A stretch of DNA of 64,000 bases, from assembly GCA_037074705.1 (NCBI GenBank), contig CM073596.1, positions 52,542,001-52,606,000 of the forward strand. Direction: 5' to 3'. Every line of letters starts with the position of its first letter. Positions within the stretch are counted from its first letter, which is position 1. This DNA is from Zhengitettix transpicula (Eukaryota > Arthropoda > Insecta > Orthoptera > Tetrigidae). Shown here one piece after another: positions 21,756 to 33,840 of the stretch. The notes beneath the pieces are model-generated. The model had not been told where the DNA came from. It was given only the letters and a program-made list of their open reading frames with translations, and did no database searches. The position numbers and the translations under genes were made by a program.

Positions 21756-24177
21756 GTATTTTTATCAAAATTCTTCTATAAAACCATTTAAGTCTTCAAA
21801 CTCTTTTATTCGAATGAATAAATATGATTTAACGTTACGTTGTTGAATGCAGCAGATGAGGATGGGAAAAAACTACCGCTACTTTATCTTCTGTGTTTTT
21901 TGGATGAATTAGAATAAAGAAGTTTGAAGAGTGAAATGGTTTTATTGAATAATTGTGATACTAATAGAACCTAACAGTTGGTAATCGATTTGAATTTTAA
22001 TATATTTCTGTGTATTTGTTCATTTATATCATTGCGAATGTCAGATATATTGAATCATTATTTTCATTAAATATTTCTAAATTATAACATCAAATTAATA
22101 ATAAGAATTTTATTATTTAATTTTTTTTACGAATTTCCCGTCCATTTGCATATTTATAAGAATTTTATTAGCGTCCATGTTGAACTTCCGTATCTCGCTC
22201 TGAACGCGGACAGGACGAAGTAGGCCAACAGGAAGGACAAGTTTCTGTATAATTACCGTCTGAGACGAGTAGATGAGACGGACGGTCAACCAGGAATATG
22301 CTTGTGGAAGGATTGGATCTTGGGGGGGACGAAGGGGGGGATAACCTGTCCACGATCCTATTTACATCGTGATGGAAACGAAATTACAGACGGCGACTGA
22401 CGGCCTTCAAGAACTTCGGATCGGTGAATAATTGTCCACTGTCGGTTCCAACGACAGATGTCGCAAGGTGACGTGAAGAGAGAAAGAGTTGTTTCCTCGA
22501 GTGTCTCTGGTCCAAGTCGACAATAGCCAAAGAGTCCTGCAATTACTTCAATTTGAGGCGGACAAACATGCAATCTTTACCACGAAAATGGCCGTACGTC
22601 CATTCGCATTCCTTTTTTTTTTCACCGTAATTGCAGGATGCCGATACTCGGCCAGGTGGACGGACGAACAGACTGAGAAAAACTTTTGGAGAGAAGCCAA
22701 TAGTGAAGCGTGAGTCAGTCTCTGGTACGCTCGCGCCATTTGCATTTTGATTGCAGATTGCGGCAGCGGCGGCGGCAAAGAAGATTCTCGGTCAAGGACT
22801 CGCGCAATATTTAGTCACGACAACTCATTACATTACAAACACGATCGTTTTATCTCGTGCTTCATCGCCGAGGATGATGAAGAAGAAGAAAAAACAGCCG
22901 ATACAGGTGAACGATTCCGTGAGGGCAAATCGATAATAACGTTCGCCAATAACAAATCGAAACATATATATATATATATAATTAACTAACCATGAATAAA
23001 ATATAACTCGCTTTGATTCCTTTAGGACTAATGAGGGGAACGGTGAAATTCGGGGGACTGATTAAGACGGGAGGTGCATCCCAAACGTTCTTCGGAAGTT
23101 CCGTGAAGCTCGCGAAGTACCATTTATTTGGAATCAGACTATTTAAGAGAATTCAGGACTAGGTGGTCGCCTAAATTATTTTTGTGACTTTTGACGTATG
23201 TCGCGTGGCCTTACGAAATTGCTGATTTCATGAGGAAACCGACGGGACTATTCAAAGTTGGAAACTGCGGACACTCGTGAAATGCTGAATGAGGAAGTTG
23301 TTGGTTTAGCGGAAATAAATTATCTTGATGACTGGGTTTAAATGATATAAAGACTTTCGGTTTGGTCAAACACAGGGAGGTTGACTTGAGCCTGGATGAA
23401 GACAGCCGTCCAAACGTCACTTGTTTATTGGAGGTAATGCTGGAGGACACCCCCGAGGAAAAGTTCTTCCTGTTTCTATTCAGCGCGAAAAACATTCGAT
23501 TTTTCCCTCGAGATGACAAGCATTAATGATGATGATAACGAAACATCTAACAGTATAAAAAAAAGATATTTCGTAAGAAACAATCTCTTTAAAAATGTAC
23601 TTTTTAAGTGAAGTTGACGTTTCAACTAAACCTATTATTAATTAATTAATTAATATGGATAAAAGGAACTAAAGAAAGTTACTAATGAATCTAAATAATA
23701 ATAATCCAATATTTCTCCCCGGTACTGTTAACGTATAACGCATTAAATAACGATTTGGCGGTGGGAGTTGGTGGTTAGAAAAGGTCCCATGTTGACGTTT
23801 ACTGAAGATAAAATTTAACGAAAAACCTAAGTAGAATAATGATTTCTTAATAAAATATGTTTTTTACGTAAATTGAACTATTTTAGGGGAAATAAGCAAG
23901 TCACATTTTTAACACGGAGAAGCTTTCGACCTTGTTGGTCATTTTCAACCTCCTTCCGGCCTTTTACATGTTTTTAAAATGTGTAACATCAGGCTTCTTA
24001 CTATTAAAATTCTTATATGGGACCATGAGTGATTTATTTTCCCAGAATATTGATCAAAAGTAAATTGAAGATTTAAGTTCACATTATTGCAGACTCGTAT
24101 TAAAAAAAAGGACATCATTTAAATATATTAATAATCTCGTCAGATAAAATAGCCAAATGAAAATATACTATAAATAT

Positions 24178-24220
24178 CACACTACGTTTATGGAATCCTT
24201 GTTCCTTTCGTCAGGTGATT
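24178..24220 (-). repeat. Hammerhead-core-like hairpin (family B)
   Basis: On minus: CACCTGACGAAAGGAACAA, then GGATTCCATAAACGTAGTGTG. Stem GGAA/TTCC is intact, but the GAAAC block is changed to TAAAC. Confidence 0.45.
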
Positions 24221-24299
24221 GAAAACGCAAGAGCCGTGAGGACGACACAACCACACAATCCAGGCGACGAATTTATAAACCTTTGTCTATTTTATTTAA

Positions 24300-25450
24300 T
24301 TAGTATATTTTTTACTCAGGTGTATTTTTTTAAATCTCTTCTGTATTTTAATTCGAGACGACATATAACCATATTAGCGGCCAGGAAACCGTGAGACTGG
24401 TAAATCGAACCCCCCCTTCCCCTTGGATTTGAGTGCAGGCAGGAATTACAAACCTCACCCCGAGATCTCGGGTCCACAACTTCGAAGCGACGAAGGTTGA
24501 GAATTCCGCGGACGACGAAGAAGGGGACTACTGATGCGGGCGGAAAAGAAAAACTGCCATAATCCACCAGCAACTGGCAGGAAAATAGTCCAGGTGTCGG
24601 TGATATCCTTGTTTTGCAAAGTTTGAAACGTGATGCCCGCATCCATTATCGGCCATGACGCTGTTCCTTCCATTTGAGGAACGCTGATCGCCGCAGATAA
24701 AGCGAACGGAGATCATTCTTCCAGGATGACAGGAGCCGCTGAACTCTCAGTCCTTCTCACGAGAAGCAAAGAAGCCAAAATAACCCCCGTATAATGGTAA
24801 CAGACTTTCCTGCAGCAAATCCAGCTTACTTTCGAGATCCACGATTCCAGAATCGAGTCATTGGCCTCTGCATGATCTGAGGGACTGGGTTTTCCTCCCT
24901 CCAAAAACTGCTTTATTGTTGATGACAAAGTGCGTGTCCCGGTGTTTACATCCAGTTCCAGTCCAGATGAAACAGTTATCGATGACTCTTGGACCCCAAA
25001 ACAGTCGGAATGCACGTCAGGTGGTTTTGGAGAGAGCCAGGCCGTGGCGTGCCCGTGCGTTGCGTCGGTGGTGGTGGGAAAAATCTTTCTCTCTCTCTCT
25101 CCTCCTCCTCCGTGTCCGCGTTATGTGGCGGCCATTCCAGCGCAACAGGTTCTGCGTTTTGAGCCTTATAAGGCTGTGTGTGCGTTCAGCAACGGGCTCG
25201 GAACGCTCCACCATAATAAATGCGGACACTCGGAAAGCACGACCCGACAAACGCATGGACGTTCCTCTAACTACATTAAAACGTACTGATCCACCGGACT
25301 TTCCAAAAACCTGATTAAACGTCGAGAAGCTCATTCTTAGTTGTGATCCAGTCTTGTTTCGTCAATAGAGATCAAGTCGGGCGACGTCCACAGATGTCGC
25401 GTCGTTGTGAGGATCGGGAGAGACATTGCTCGGACTCCCTTGTCCCAGTT
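24300..25450. other. GC-richer single-copy island
   Basis: This block is clearly richer in G, C and CpG than its surroundings, with no recognised repeat family. A TCTC/CCTCCT tract lies at 25083-25115. Overlapping frames on both strands look like compositional shadows. It may be regulatory or an unrecognised non-coding exon, and the sequence alone does not say which. Confidence 0.3.
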
Positions 25451-25817
25451 CGAAAAGATCAAAGTAGCGAAATGAAGTCAGAGTTAAGCATAACATTATT
25501 TGTTGAAAAGGGTTAAGAATCAGAGCTGCGGCATACACGAGTCCTTTCTTTTATTGTTTGAAACGTTGCAAATACTTGTCCTTTCCCAATCTTCTATCAC
25601 CTCTTGAACCTTCATTCCATTTCTCTACTTTGCTCCTACTCTAAAATGGACAATGAAATCCCCGAATAATGTCTCCACCAGTTATCAGACAATTGTCAAT
25701 AAATTTCAAATCAAGATTATGACTAGGATTTGACTCAGGATAATTCAATTTCTTTAATTCGACTCGATTTAATACTGTTAAAACTATTCCCCAGAAATAT
25801 AATTAATACTAAGAAAT

Positions 25818-25855
25818 CACAACGTTTCGTCCCGAAATTTGGGACCTCATCAGGT
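25818..25855 (-). repeat. Hammerhead-core-like hairpin (family A), best copy
   Basis: On minus: ACCTGATGA, an extra G, stem GTCCC...GGGAC around AAATTTC, then GAAACGTTGTG. Apart from the extra G, CTGATGA/stem II/GAAAC is an exact hammerhead core arrangement. Confidence 0.55.
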
Positions 25856-27740
25856 ATAACATAATCATTCCATAAAATATGGACAACTGTATATGTTGCA
25901 AGGCTTTGGAACATCTACATATATCTAAATATATATTGAAAATTATAAAAGGTCAAGTATTAATTTGTATAACATACTTATATAACCATTCTTTATTAAA
26001 CTATCAGAATGGAAAAATGTCGACAAGACCAGGAATCGATTCCTAGTGAAAGCTTTCTCTCTATATTTTTTTAATTGAAAAATCATTATTACTATAAGTA
26101 TTAATTTGTAAATAAACAGAAAGACGGCTATATTGTAAATAAAGGTTTTAACCACCGTAGGACGCAGCCCGCGACACGTTTATATATAGTTTATATTTGG
26201 ACATCCAATTTTAACATATAATATACGAACACATGAAAAACTATCTATTATCTCATGAAGTCCAATATTTGTGGCCAAAACTTCGTGATATTGTAATTAT
26301 TTTTAGTTAAATATTACTTATTTTTTAAAAAAATAGCAATTTTTTGGATATTTATTAAATTACAATTATTGGATTCACTTATATATTAAATACTATATTG
26401 TACTTACAATTTTAAATATAAATGTATGTAATTAAATTTTAAATGTCATTTTTATTAAGTAATTTATATTTTTCTGAATAAATTTGCCATGAATTATGAT
26501 AAAAGCATTATTTTTATGGTTTACCTTGGCATATAATTCAGTCAATAATTATATATATAATTATTTTGACTGAATAAATGGAAACGGACGTAATTATGTG
26601 ATAATTAATAACATTGAAATATATAATGACTAGAGTGTCGGATAAGAATTAATATAAATTAATTATTAATTAAAAAGTAACTATAAACAAAAAAAAATTT
26701 GCAAGTCAAGTTTCAATTTATTTTTAAATGATGACGTCCACGGATTTCTGAAAAATGATAAATTTTTAATCAATATGTGCGAGTAATGTTTGTTAATATT
26801 AACGGGTTCCTGGCTCATAGTTTATTAATTGGTTTAAGGGAACTTTAATAGTCTGACATCCCCTTCTTTTCAGTTTAACTAACGAATTTGAGGTTTTGCG
26901 GATGGATGGTAAAAGTGGTAACTCGATTCTGCGAAACGCGCAGTTTATTTCTGCGTGGCACAGACAATGCTGCCAACTGCCAATACACTCTCTTGATTTT
27001 TCTCTCCCCCCCCCCCCATTTTCCTTACAGGCGACGCAATTAAAATTCCTCAATGAAGCAAACGACAGTAAGTAAGTTAGTTATTATTCGTTTCCTTTTA
27101 AGCTGTTCTTTTATAGCCTATAGTTATTGTTCTCTCTTTTACTTCTTTCTCCCTTTCTAGGTTGCATTCCGGTTGCTCAATTGTTTCCAGGAAAATACCT
27201 ACAGTTTAAACACAAAAAAAGGAACAAATACTAAACTGTCCTTCCTTAATTTAAACACGCAAGGGAGATTTCCATAGTTTTCTTTTGTCACTAATTTAAA
27301 GAATCTGCCGTTTCACACGATTTCCACTGCACAACATGCTGTTTGAAATTAAAAAAAATAATGCTCCAAATATGATTAATGCAAGTGTCCAGTGATTTTG
27401 AGAAGAAATTACACCGTCGGCTTTTATATTTCCCGATTGAAGTTTCTTTCATTTTTTTACCTCGCCGAATCTTTCCGTACGTCGTCTCGAGTGAGGAATT
27501 TTTTTTTCTCCCTATTACTACGTCAGTTTCTTCTAGACACAGTACGTCAGTCAGGCACCTACGGTACACGTTAATATTACTCTACAAAATTCAGCTAGTA
27601 ATTCTGTTTTGGCTGTTAATTAAAAAGAAACTAAAATAATAATTTAAAATATTATGATAATTATTTTTAATACAAAATATAAGCAGCCATTTTGTCAGAA
27701 ATAGTGTATTAATTAACCAAAACAAAAGGTATCATTATTA

Positions 27741-27778
27741 TACGACGTTTCGTCCACAATTTTGGGACTTCCTGTGGT
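27741..27778 (-). repeat. Hammerhead-like motif (family A), decayed left block
   Basis: On minus: stem GTCC...GGAC and GAAACGTCGTA are kept, but CTGATGA is decayed. Its plus-strand flanks (ATCATTA..ATACGACGTTT) match the copy at 46461-46499, so the repeated unit is longer than the hairpin. Confidence 0.45.
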
Positions 27779-28231
27779 AATAATTACCTCTTCGAGTGTT
27801 ATACATTGTAAAGAAACCATTCTCTTATTTATTCCAAGTATTTTAAATACCAAAGGATTATTGGATTTACGTAAAATGTATAATTTAGAACTGTAACGAT
27901 TTTTCTTGTTTGGTTAATTAATAAACAATTTTTTTTCGGACAAAATGGCTTGTCTTTATGTATATTTATTAATTGAATATCGAAGAAGAATGCAAATACC
28001 TTCTCGTGTTTGTGAAGGTAGCACGAGAAGGCGACATGATATTTATTGAATATAACAGGTAAAATAATAACGGTTTGTGCATAATTAAAAGAACTGTGAA
28101 AATTATTTCAATTTGTCGGCCATGGAAGTTGTCAAAGAATGTTTAATTTATACACAGTACGTAAATGCATAGATCGTTTTGTATTTAAGAGAACATTTGG
28201 AATTAATTTAAACGTGTTTTTAATATATATT

Positions 28232-28275
28232 ACACCTGAAAAGGTCCTAAATATAGGGGAAGAAACGTCGTTGTG
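28232..28275 (+). repeat. Hammerhead-like motif (family A)
   Basis: ACACCTGAAAAGGTCCTAAA, then TATAGGGGAAGAAACGTCGTTG. Stem II is partly decayed; the GAAACGTCG block is intact. Confidence 0.45.
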
Positions 28276-29475
28276 GTATTACTTTAATTTTTATTTTAAA
28301 GTGGTATTTATCACCCTTTTTATGTAACTTTTAAATAATTCAGTGAATAAATATTTCGACTATACTTCGTTATTTTTTAATAATTTCTCATTCAACATTG
28401 CCAACGTGAGTTCGAATTACGAGAGGGGTCTAAAGAACAATTGTCTCTTCAGATGACACTTATTGACACAAGTGTCCATTGGAGGGGCCATCCAGCAATT
28501 TTTTTTTAGAGGTGAAGGAAGTATTTATTTATGCACCCATTAGTTCAGTAGTTGTGATCTCTAGGAGTCGCTACAAACCAAACGATCGTTGTCTTGGAGG
28601 TAACGCGGGACACCAAGTTAATAGATTAGATTTAAGCCCCGGGCGAAGCAAAGATTAAAGGACGTGATACAAGTTTTTAGTTTGCGGTTAATAAAGTGAA
28701 ATGAGTCACTCAAATCAGTCACATTACGTATGCTTAGACTATTCTTAACAGTATAATATTATAGTATAGAGGTTCCATTGCAATTGTCCATAAATTACTC
28801 CACAGAATAAAAGGAATGGCTGAGCAGGTCCGTTTGTAGAGGAACAGACTGTCCGTCCCTGTTCGGAATGCGGCTGCAACCTGCCTGGTCCAGAAAGGAC
28901 CTCTGCCCCCTCCATCACCATCAGGAGAGAGAGAGAGAGAGAAAGGCCAAGAACAAGGCCTCCATCGTCACTCATTACATCAAGAACCACAAATATTCAT
29001 TAGGCTTGCGAAATCGATGTCTGACAACCGGGACGTAAGGGTTGACAGTTGTGGATGCGGTTGTACCCAAGTTGTGATGGTGACAACCTTAGACGCCGCC
29101 ATTTCCTCTTTCCAAGTGCAGTCTTGAGCTGCTGCACTCTTCAGAAGGTGTTCAAGAAACTCGCCGTGCTCTCAGGAATTTAGAACAGGAAGGAACAGCA
29201 TGGGATGGATGTAGACATAGCGACAGCCCCTCTGAAGTGACACGAAACAGACGGTGAGAGGCCATATTTTTAAAAATGCTTTTAAATCTTTGCATGAAAA
29301 TATTAAAACTTTAACAGTTACCTAGAAACGAGAGAAATATGCAGAAGTATTCATTTTTAACAATATTCCAGTCAATATTAATAAAGATATGTGACAGTAA
29401 AATTCAAATATGAACCTCTTTTATTTCTGATTATTTTCTCCTTCTATTCTGTGGAGGTTTCTTTATTATTTAAAT

Positions 29476-29918
29476 CTTTTTTTTAATGGTGTAGACAGGC
29501 TATGTATAGGGTAATCCACATAGTGGCAACTCCCTCCTTATAGCATAGGAAAAGGAGTGAAAATGGGGATGCGGAAAGGTAGAACAAGGTAGCCAAGGGT
29601 TAACTAGGGCCCCCGGGCTATGTTTTAAGGATCCTACCCGGCAATTCGCCTAAAGGTGATGCAGTGAAAACCCTAGAAAAACCTGTACTAGGTAGGTCGG
29701 GCATTTGGTACTTGTCCCACGCCCTTCCGATGGCGCGAGAGGGGTTTGCTGTGGGGTCGCAGTTTTCCCCTCGCCGTGCCTTGACCAGTTTAGGAGGCAG
29801 CTGGCCGACTATTCCAATAGGAATAGCGGACAACTCTTACCGTATGCCCAAGGTCTGCGACCCCGGAAAATACACCTCTCAAAACAGGCTGAGGTGCTTC
29901 GACATGTGGGAACCTTAG
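29476..29918 (-). repeat. Family R repeat, near full-length copy
   Basis: It matches 12144-12590 over its whole length, including the unusual GGTGTAGACAGGCTATG left end that these two copies share against GGCAACAGGCTACATG in others. This suggests two subfamilies. T-run on plus at the left end. Confidence 0.85.
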
Positions 29919-30049
29919 TTCAAAAAAGCAGTGAGATGAATTTATGGACAGTTAAAACAGAACACTTTTGTAAATAGTCAACACGAGCTTCTAGTTATTT
30001 CAGCTGAAATCTTATGACGTTGAACATAGTGCTGTTACCTCGCACAAGA

Positions 30050-30135
30050 CCAGGTGAGCTCATATGGTAAGAGCACCACGTACAAAGTGAAGGTACCTGT
30101 TTCGATTCCCAGTCCGATCTTGATTTTTCCAACCA
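30050..30135 (+). repeat. tRNA-like SINE head
   Basis: TGAGCTCATATGGTAAGAGC gives a D-arm with a pol III A box, and TTTCGATTCCC about 35 bases later gives a B box. The acceptor stem does not close, and TTGATTTTTCCAACC follows instead of a terminator at the tRNA end. The copy at 48552-48635 has the same order and the same ATTTTTCCA tail, which argues for a SINE rather than a tRNA gene. Confidence 0.55.
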
Positions 30136-31302
30136 GTTACATGAGTTACTTATATCACTTTAACACACACACACACAAAAATAACTATAAGTTTCAACGT
30201 TTCCTTGAAGACTTGAAATCTAATCCAAAAGTAACCGTGGCTGTTCGTAGCTTGGCTTGACCGCCAATGGAGGGAGAATAATTAGTGAAACGTCACAGGA
30301 AGCGACATCTCTCGAGAAGAGGTGGTACCGACGCGTATCCACTTTTCCTCGTATTTCGTGAGCGTTTCGGGGGAAATATGTAGAGTGATTCTGGAGCTTG
30401 CAAATGTGTAACACATTTTTGTTTTTAATTATTAGACGTACTTGTATACGTAGAGATGGCTGAGTGACGATCCCTCAGATGGACAACGCCACGCGTGTGT
30501 CTTCACTAGATCACGGGGGCGTGCGAATTCTGTTATTAAATTAAGATCTAAATTTCGTGATTCTTTATCAATGTTGGCGATCTCCGCTTTCGATGACGTG
30601 GTGAAACCACTTCCCCCCCCCCCTCCTTAATTTCCAAAGTGTCTGAATTATTTATGAGGACGGCGGTATTTTGACGAAGTCTCGTAGTGTTCACGCCCAG
30701 TTCTCTCTCTACCTGCCGAATCGCTTTTTTTTGTTTCTTCGTCGTCGCGTCCCCCTGAAAAGGTTCCCTTGTTTGTATTAGCTCTTTCAACCCATTGCAC
30801 CTTCTCTTCTCTTCACTGTTAAATGAATGAGCAACGTGTGAAGAAGGGGGTGGATTCTTGTGATAATTAAAGGGGATCACACAAGAGCCGACCGAAGCTG
30901 ACTCGTCATCCGCCGACGGACATTTCTGAAAGGTACTGCTGATGGTATTTCCGATACCATCGGTTACTTGGAAATTTCTGCCATGCTTGCTATCTTCAAC
31001 GTTACGACCCTCAGAGGATCATTACCGCCGCTTTAGACGAGTCTGTATTATTAGTAACGAGAAAAATTCTATTCCGAGCAGGACCAACCAAAGGTAGTGG
31101 AATTAAATTATCTCCAAAATTGAAAAAAAAAAGCCTAGTTATTTTAGTAGATTTTTCAAATAAAATAATTGGCTGAAAAAAAAGCAGATGTTGGAAAAAT
31201 AATCATTATTAAGTTACCAATGATAATTTCTATAATTTCAATTTTTTAAAAAAACAGCGTATTTATCAGAAATTTATTATTAAAAATTTTAAAACACTAA
31301 AG

Positions 31303-31432
31303 TAAAACAGGCACGACGTTTTGAACCTAATGTTTTGGGGGACCTCTTCAAGTATTTTAAATTTGAATTAAATTAGGCACCTGAAGAGGTATCAAAAAAT
31401 TAGGAATGAAACGTCATGTCGGTTTTATTATA
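31303..31432. repeat. Inverted pair of family A motifs
   Basis: The left arm has GCACGACGTTTTGAACC...GACCTCTTCAAG. The right arm has GCACCTGAAGAGGTATC...GAATGAAACGTCATGTC. They are reverse complements over about 50 bases with a loop of about 25 bases. The right motif keeps CTGAAGA and GAAACGTC. Confidence 0.7.
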
Positions 31433-31940
31433 ATGGGTTTCAAATTATTCATTTAATTTAATAAATAAAAGTAACTGCTAAAAAATATAGGCCATTACGC
31501 TTAAAGTAATTTGGAAAGCAAAAAATAATTATAATAACGTCGGCTTATTTTGGTGAATTGATTTAATGATTCTCGGTTCATCAACCTGGGTCAATATTTT
31601 TTTTTTGTCAGAACACAACGTATCCGCGATTACCGTCGTCAGGTAGACTGACAAAAAATTTAGCCTACATTAAAGTGTCTTGAAGGGGGTGTGGCCATAT
31701 TCAGACATTTTCCAATCTATTAACAGTAATAAATTGAGTCGTCAGTGCTCAAATTTCCTATTCTTGCAGGAGTAATTTTTGTGCGAGCTGGTCCTGGAGG
31801 AGTTGCACATGTGATCCAGCCAGCGGGAGGAAACCAGAGCCTTGTGAAACAGGTCTGTGGGAGAAACACACACACACTCACACAAACACCTTTCCACGCC
31901 TGGACATTACAAAATAACGCTGGAGCCATATCAAGTATAT

Positions 31941-32276
31941 AATTTTTTTTATAGTAACAGGCAACGAGAGGGTAATCAACGTGGTGGCAAATCCCCTTTA
32001 ATTTGATTTGTGTAAGGGTAGACGAAGGTACTTAAGGGTTAACTAGGGCCCCGGGGCTTTGGTTTTAGAATTTTACCCGACATGCGCCCAAACGTGATGC
32101 AGGACAAACCCTAGAAAACCTGCATCAGGTAGGTAGGGCTCTTAGTCCGCTGCCGGGAGATGGGTTTTCTGTGAAAATGCAGCATTCTCTTCTCCGTGCC
32201 TCGTCAAGTCTAGGAGGCAGCTGGCCGACTGTTCCAACAGCGAATAAATCTAATCGTATGCGCAAATGTCTGCGAC
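31941..32276 (-). repeat. Family R repeat, diverged copy
   Basis: It follows the family order (T-run, GGGTAATC, GGTTAACTAGGGCCCCGGGG, GATGCAGGACAAACCCTAG, TAGGAGGCAGCTGGCCGACT) with many changes and small deletions. It ends near TCTGCGACG. Probably one of the older insertions. Confidence 0.8.
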
Positions 32277-32639
32277 GTACGTCACGTAGTGTATTTCGCG
32301 ATTCAAGTAGAAAATATTATGATTATGAACAGTGGAAATAGGGCAAACGAAAATGGAACCACTCGAAGAAAGAGGTGCCGAAGTGCCCAAGACTTGTAAT
32401 GCAAAGTTGAAATATTTCACCAATCAATCACAAATGAACTTGAGATTATTAGTCTTCAATTGAGTGACGGAACGGCACAGACATATAAATATAAAAATAT
32501 TTAGCTGTAATGGAATTTTATTAATACTTCTGAAAAATAAAATATTAATCGGCAGGTACTTAATATTTGGCACAATAAGTTTTTTTCCTCGTTGATTTAT
32601 AGAGTATTTTCCAATGTGTCTTTCATCTGGGACGATCTT

Positions 32640-32860
32640 CTTTTAGGGAGCTCGCTAATCGTGAAATCTCCAAAACAAAGCCTTTTAATTGGTGTTGTGT
32701 TAATTGGCACCTGCCGCCTACCATTAAAATTTGATTAAGTGCTCACGCAGGTTTTCCAGGTGGCATAACTAATTCGCGACACACAAAGCATGGCTGGCCT
32801 CGATGGCGCCGTCGTGCCACAGCAAACAAATTCGCAACGAAAACAAGATCTAGACTTAAT
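32640..32860. promoter_or_regulatory. Enhancer-like island (candidate)
   Basis: A dense single-copy block holds TTAATTGG homeodomain-type sites, CACCTG and CAGGTG E-boxes, and CTAATTCGCG within 150 bases, in otherwise AT-rich intron. The arrangement resembles conserved non-coding elements in developmental-gene introns. This is inference from site density only. Confidence 0.2.
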
Positions 32861-32877
32861 GGACGAGCGAGGACGGA

Positions 32878-32890
32878 GGGGGGGGGGGGG
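32878..32890 (+). repeat. G13 homopolymer
   Basis: A run of 13 G. Confidence 0.9.
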
Positions 32891-33299
32891 AGAGATCCCA
32901 ATTTCTAGCGAATGAATTCTATGTTTGAGTAAAAAGAAATCTGCTGGTTGTCATCTGATAGCTTCGCTGACGTTGCTGGTGCTCGCCTTCTTTCAGTCCG
33001 TCATTCAGGTCGTTAACCTCCTCTGTGTTCCTTCTTCTATTACTGCAGCCGTCTCTGTGTGCGGTTTCCAGACTCGTATCGTGGAAATTGTCAAGTAAGA
33101 ATAGGTTGACGTATCTGAAAACTGTCTATTCACAATTACCGTGACGGTAAGACTGGCGTTCTGAAATACCCAATCCGCATTCACAAGCGAAATAATGTGC
33201 TATTGTTAATTAACTACAACCTCATTACACTTCACTCATCAAGACGATGCTCACTGGATAAATATTTTCCCTTTTTTGGGCAGAAATTAATTAATACAT

Positions 33300-33540
33300 A
33301 ACGACTGGAGGATTTAATAATCAAATGCACGCTTAATGTGACAATTCCGTTGGTACACAGTGTAACTAACACCTTGATGGCCGCGGCAAAATGGCGTCTC
33401 GGAGTCCACACGTCTCATCAGTCGGCTGGAAAATATTTATGCATCGGAAATGCCCCCTTAGCCCACCCAGCATATGTGACGGCAAATATTTTAAAAGAGC
33501 GACGTGCTAACGTTGCACGAAATCATAACGCCAAGTAACG
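33300..33540. promoter_or_regulatory. Enhancer-like island (candidate)
   Basis: Single-copy, moderately GC-rich sequence with GATGGCCGCGGCAAAATGGCG (YY1/PHO-like GCCAT cores on both strands), AATATTTATGCAT (octamer/forkhead-like) and TAATAATCAAAT. Suggestive only. Confidence 0.18.
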
Positions 33541-33664
33541 AGGGAAAAAACCAGCCCTTTAAAATTGTAAATTATATTTCTGAATATTTAAAACTGAAGA
33601 TAAATATTACAATTTCGCATAAATACCCAAGAAGAATAGGAAAATCCGTAAAATGCTATAAGGT

Positions 33665-33787
33665 GTTTTTTTTTAATATACAGAAAAATTTTTAAACCGA
33701 AGATTTTTTACAATTGTGATACATTGATGACGTTAACATGTTAAAATTAACTTGAAGAAATGTAGTTGTATCGTGAGTGAGTAGTTG

Positions 33788-33840
<53 letters not shown>

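Larger units (their letters stand above)
20589..24300. other. Presumed first intron, segment 1
   Basis: Mostly AT-rich and single-copy. It contains a GTGGAGGCG/CGCCTCCAC inverted repeat (20709-20758), the foldback at 21448-21755 and hammerhead-like motifs near 23928-23960 and 24178-24220. GC-richer unique DNA lies at 22160-22960 and 23030-23530. No coding exon was recognised. Confidence 0.6.
25450..29475. other. Presumed first intron, segment 2
   Basis: AT-rich, with hammerhead-like motifs at 25818-25855, 27741-27778 and 28232-28275, a short perfect-stem hairpin at 26536-26575, a C12 run at 27006 and a GA tract at 28925-28941. The unique GC-richer part 28440-29260 shows no coding feature. 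Confidence 0.6.
29919..33664. other. Presumed first intron, segment 3
   Basis: Contains a tRNA-like SINE head (30050-30135), a foldback pair (31303-31432), a decayed family R copy (31941-32276) and two enhancer-like islands (32640-32860 and 33300-33540). The rest is AT-rich single-copy DNA. Confidence 0.6.

Noticed and set aside
24713..25334. Overlapping frames of about 100-130 codons on both strands
   Set aside because: Several frames are open at once in a GC-richer block, which is compositional; none resembles a known protein.
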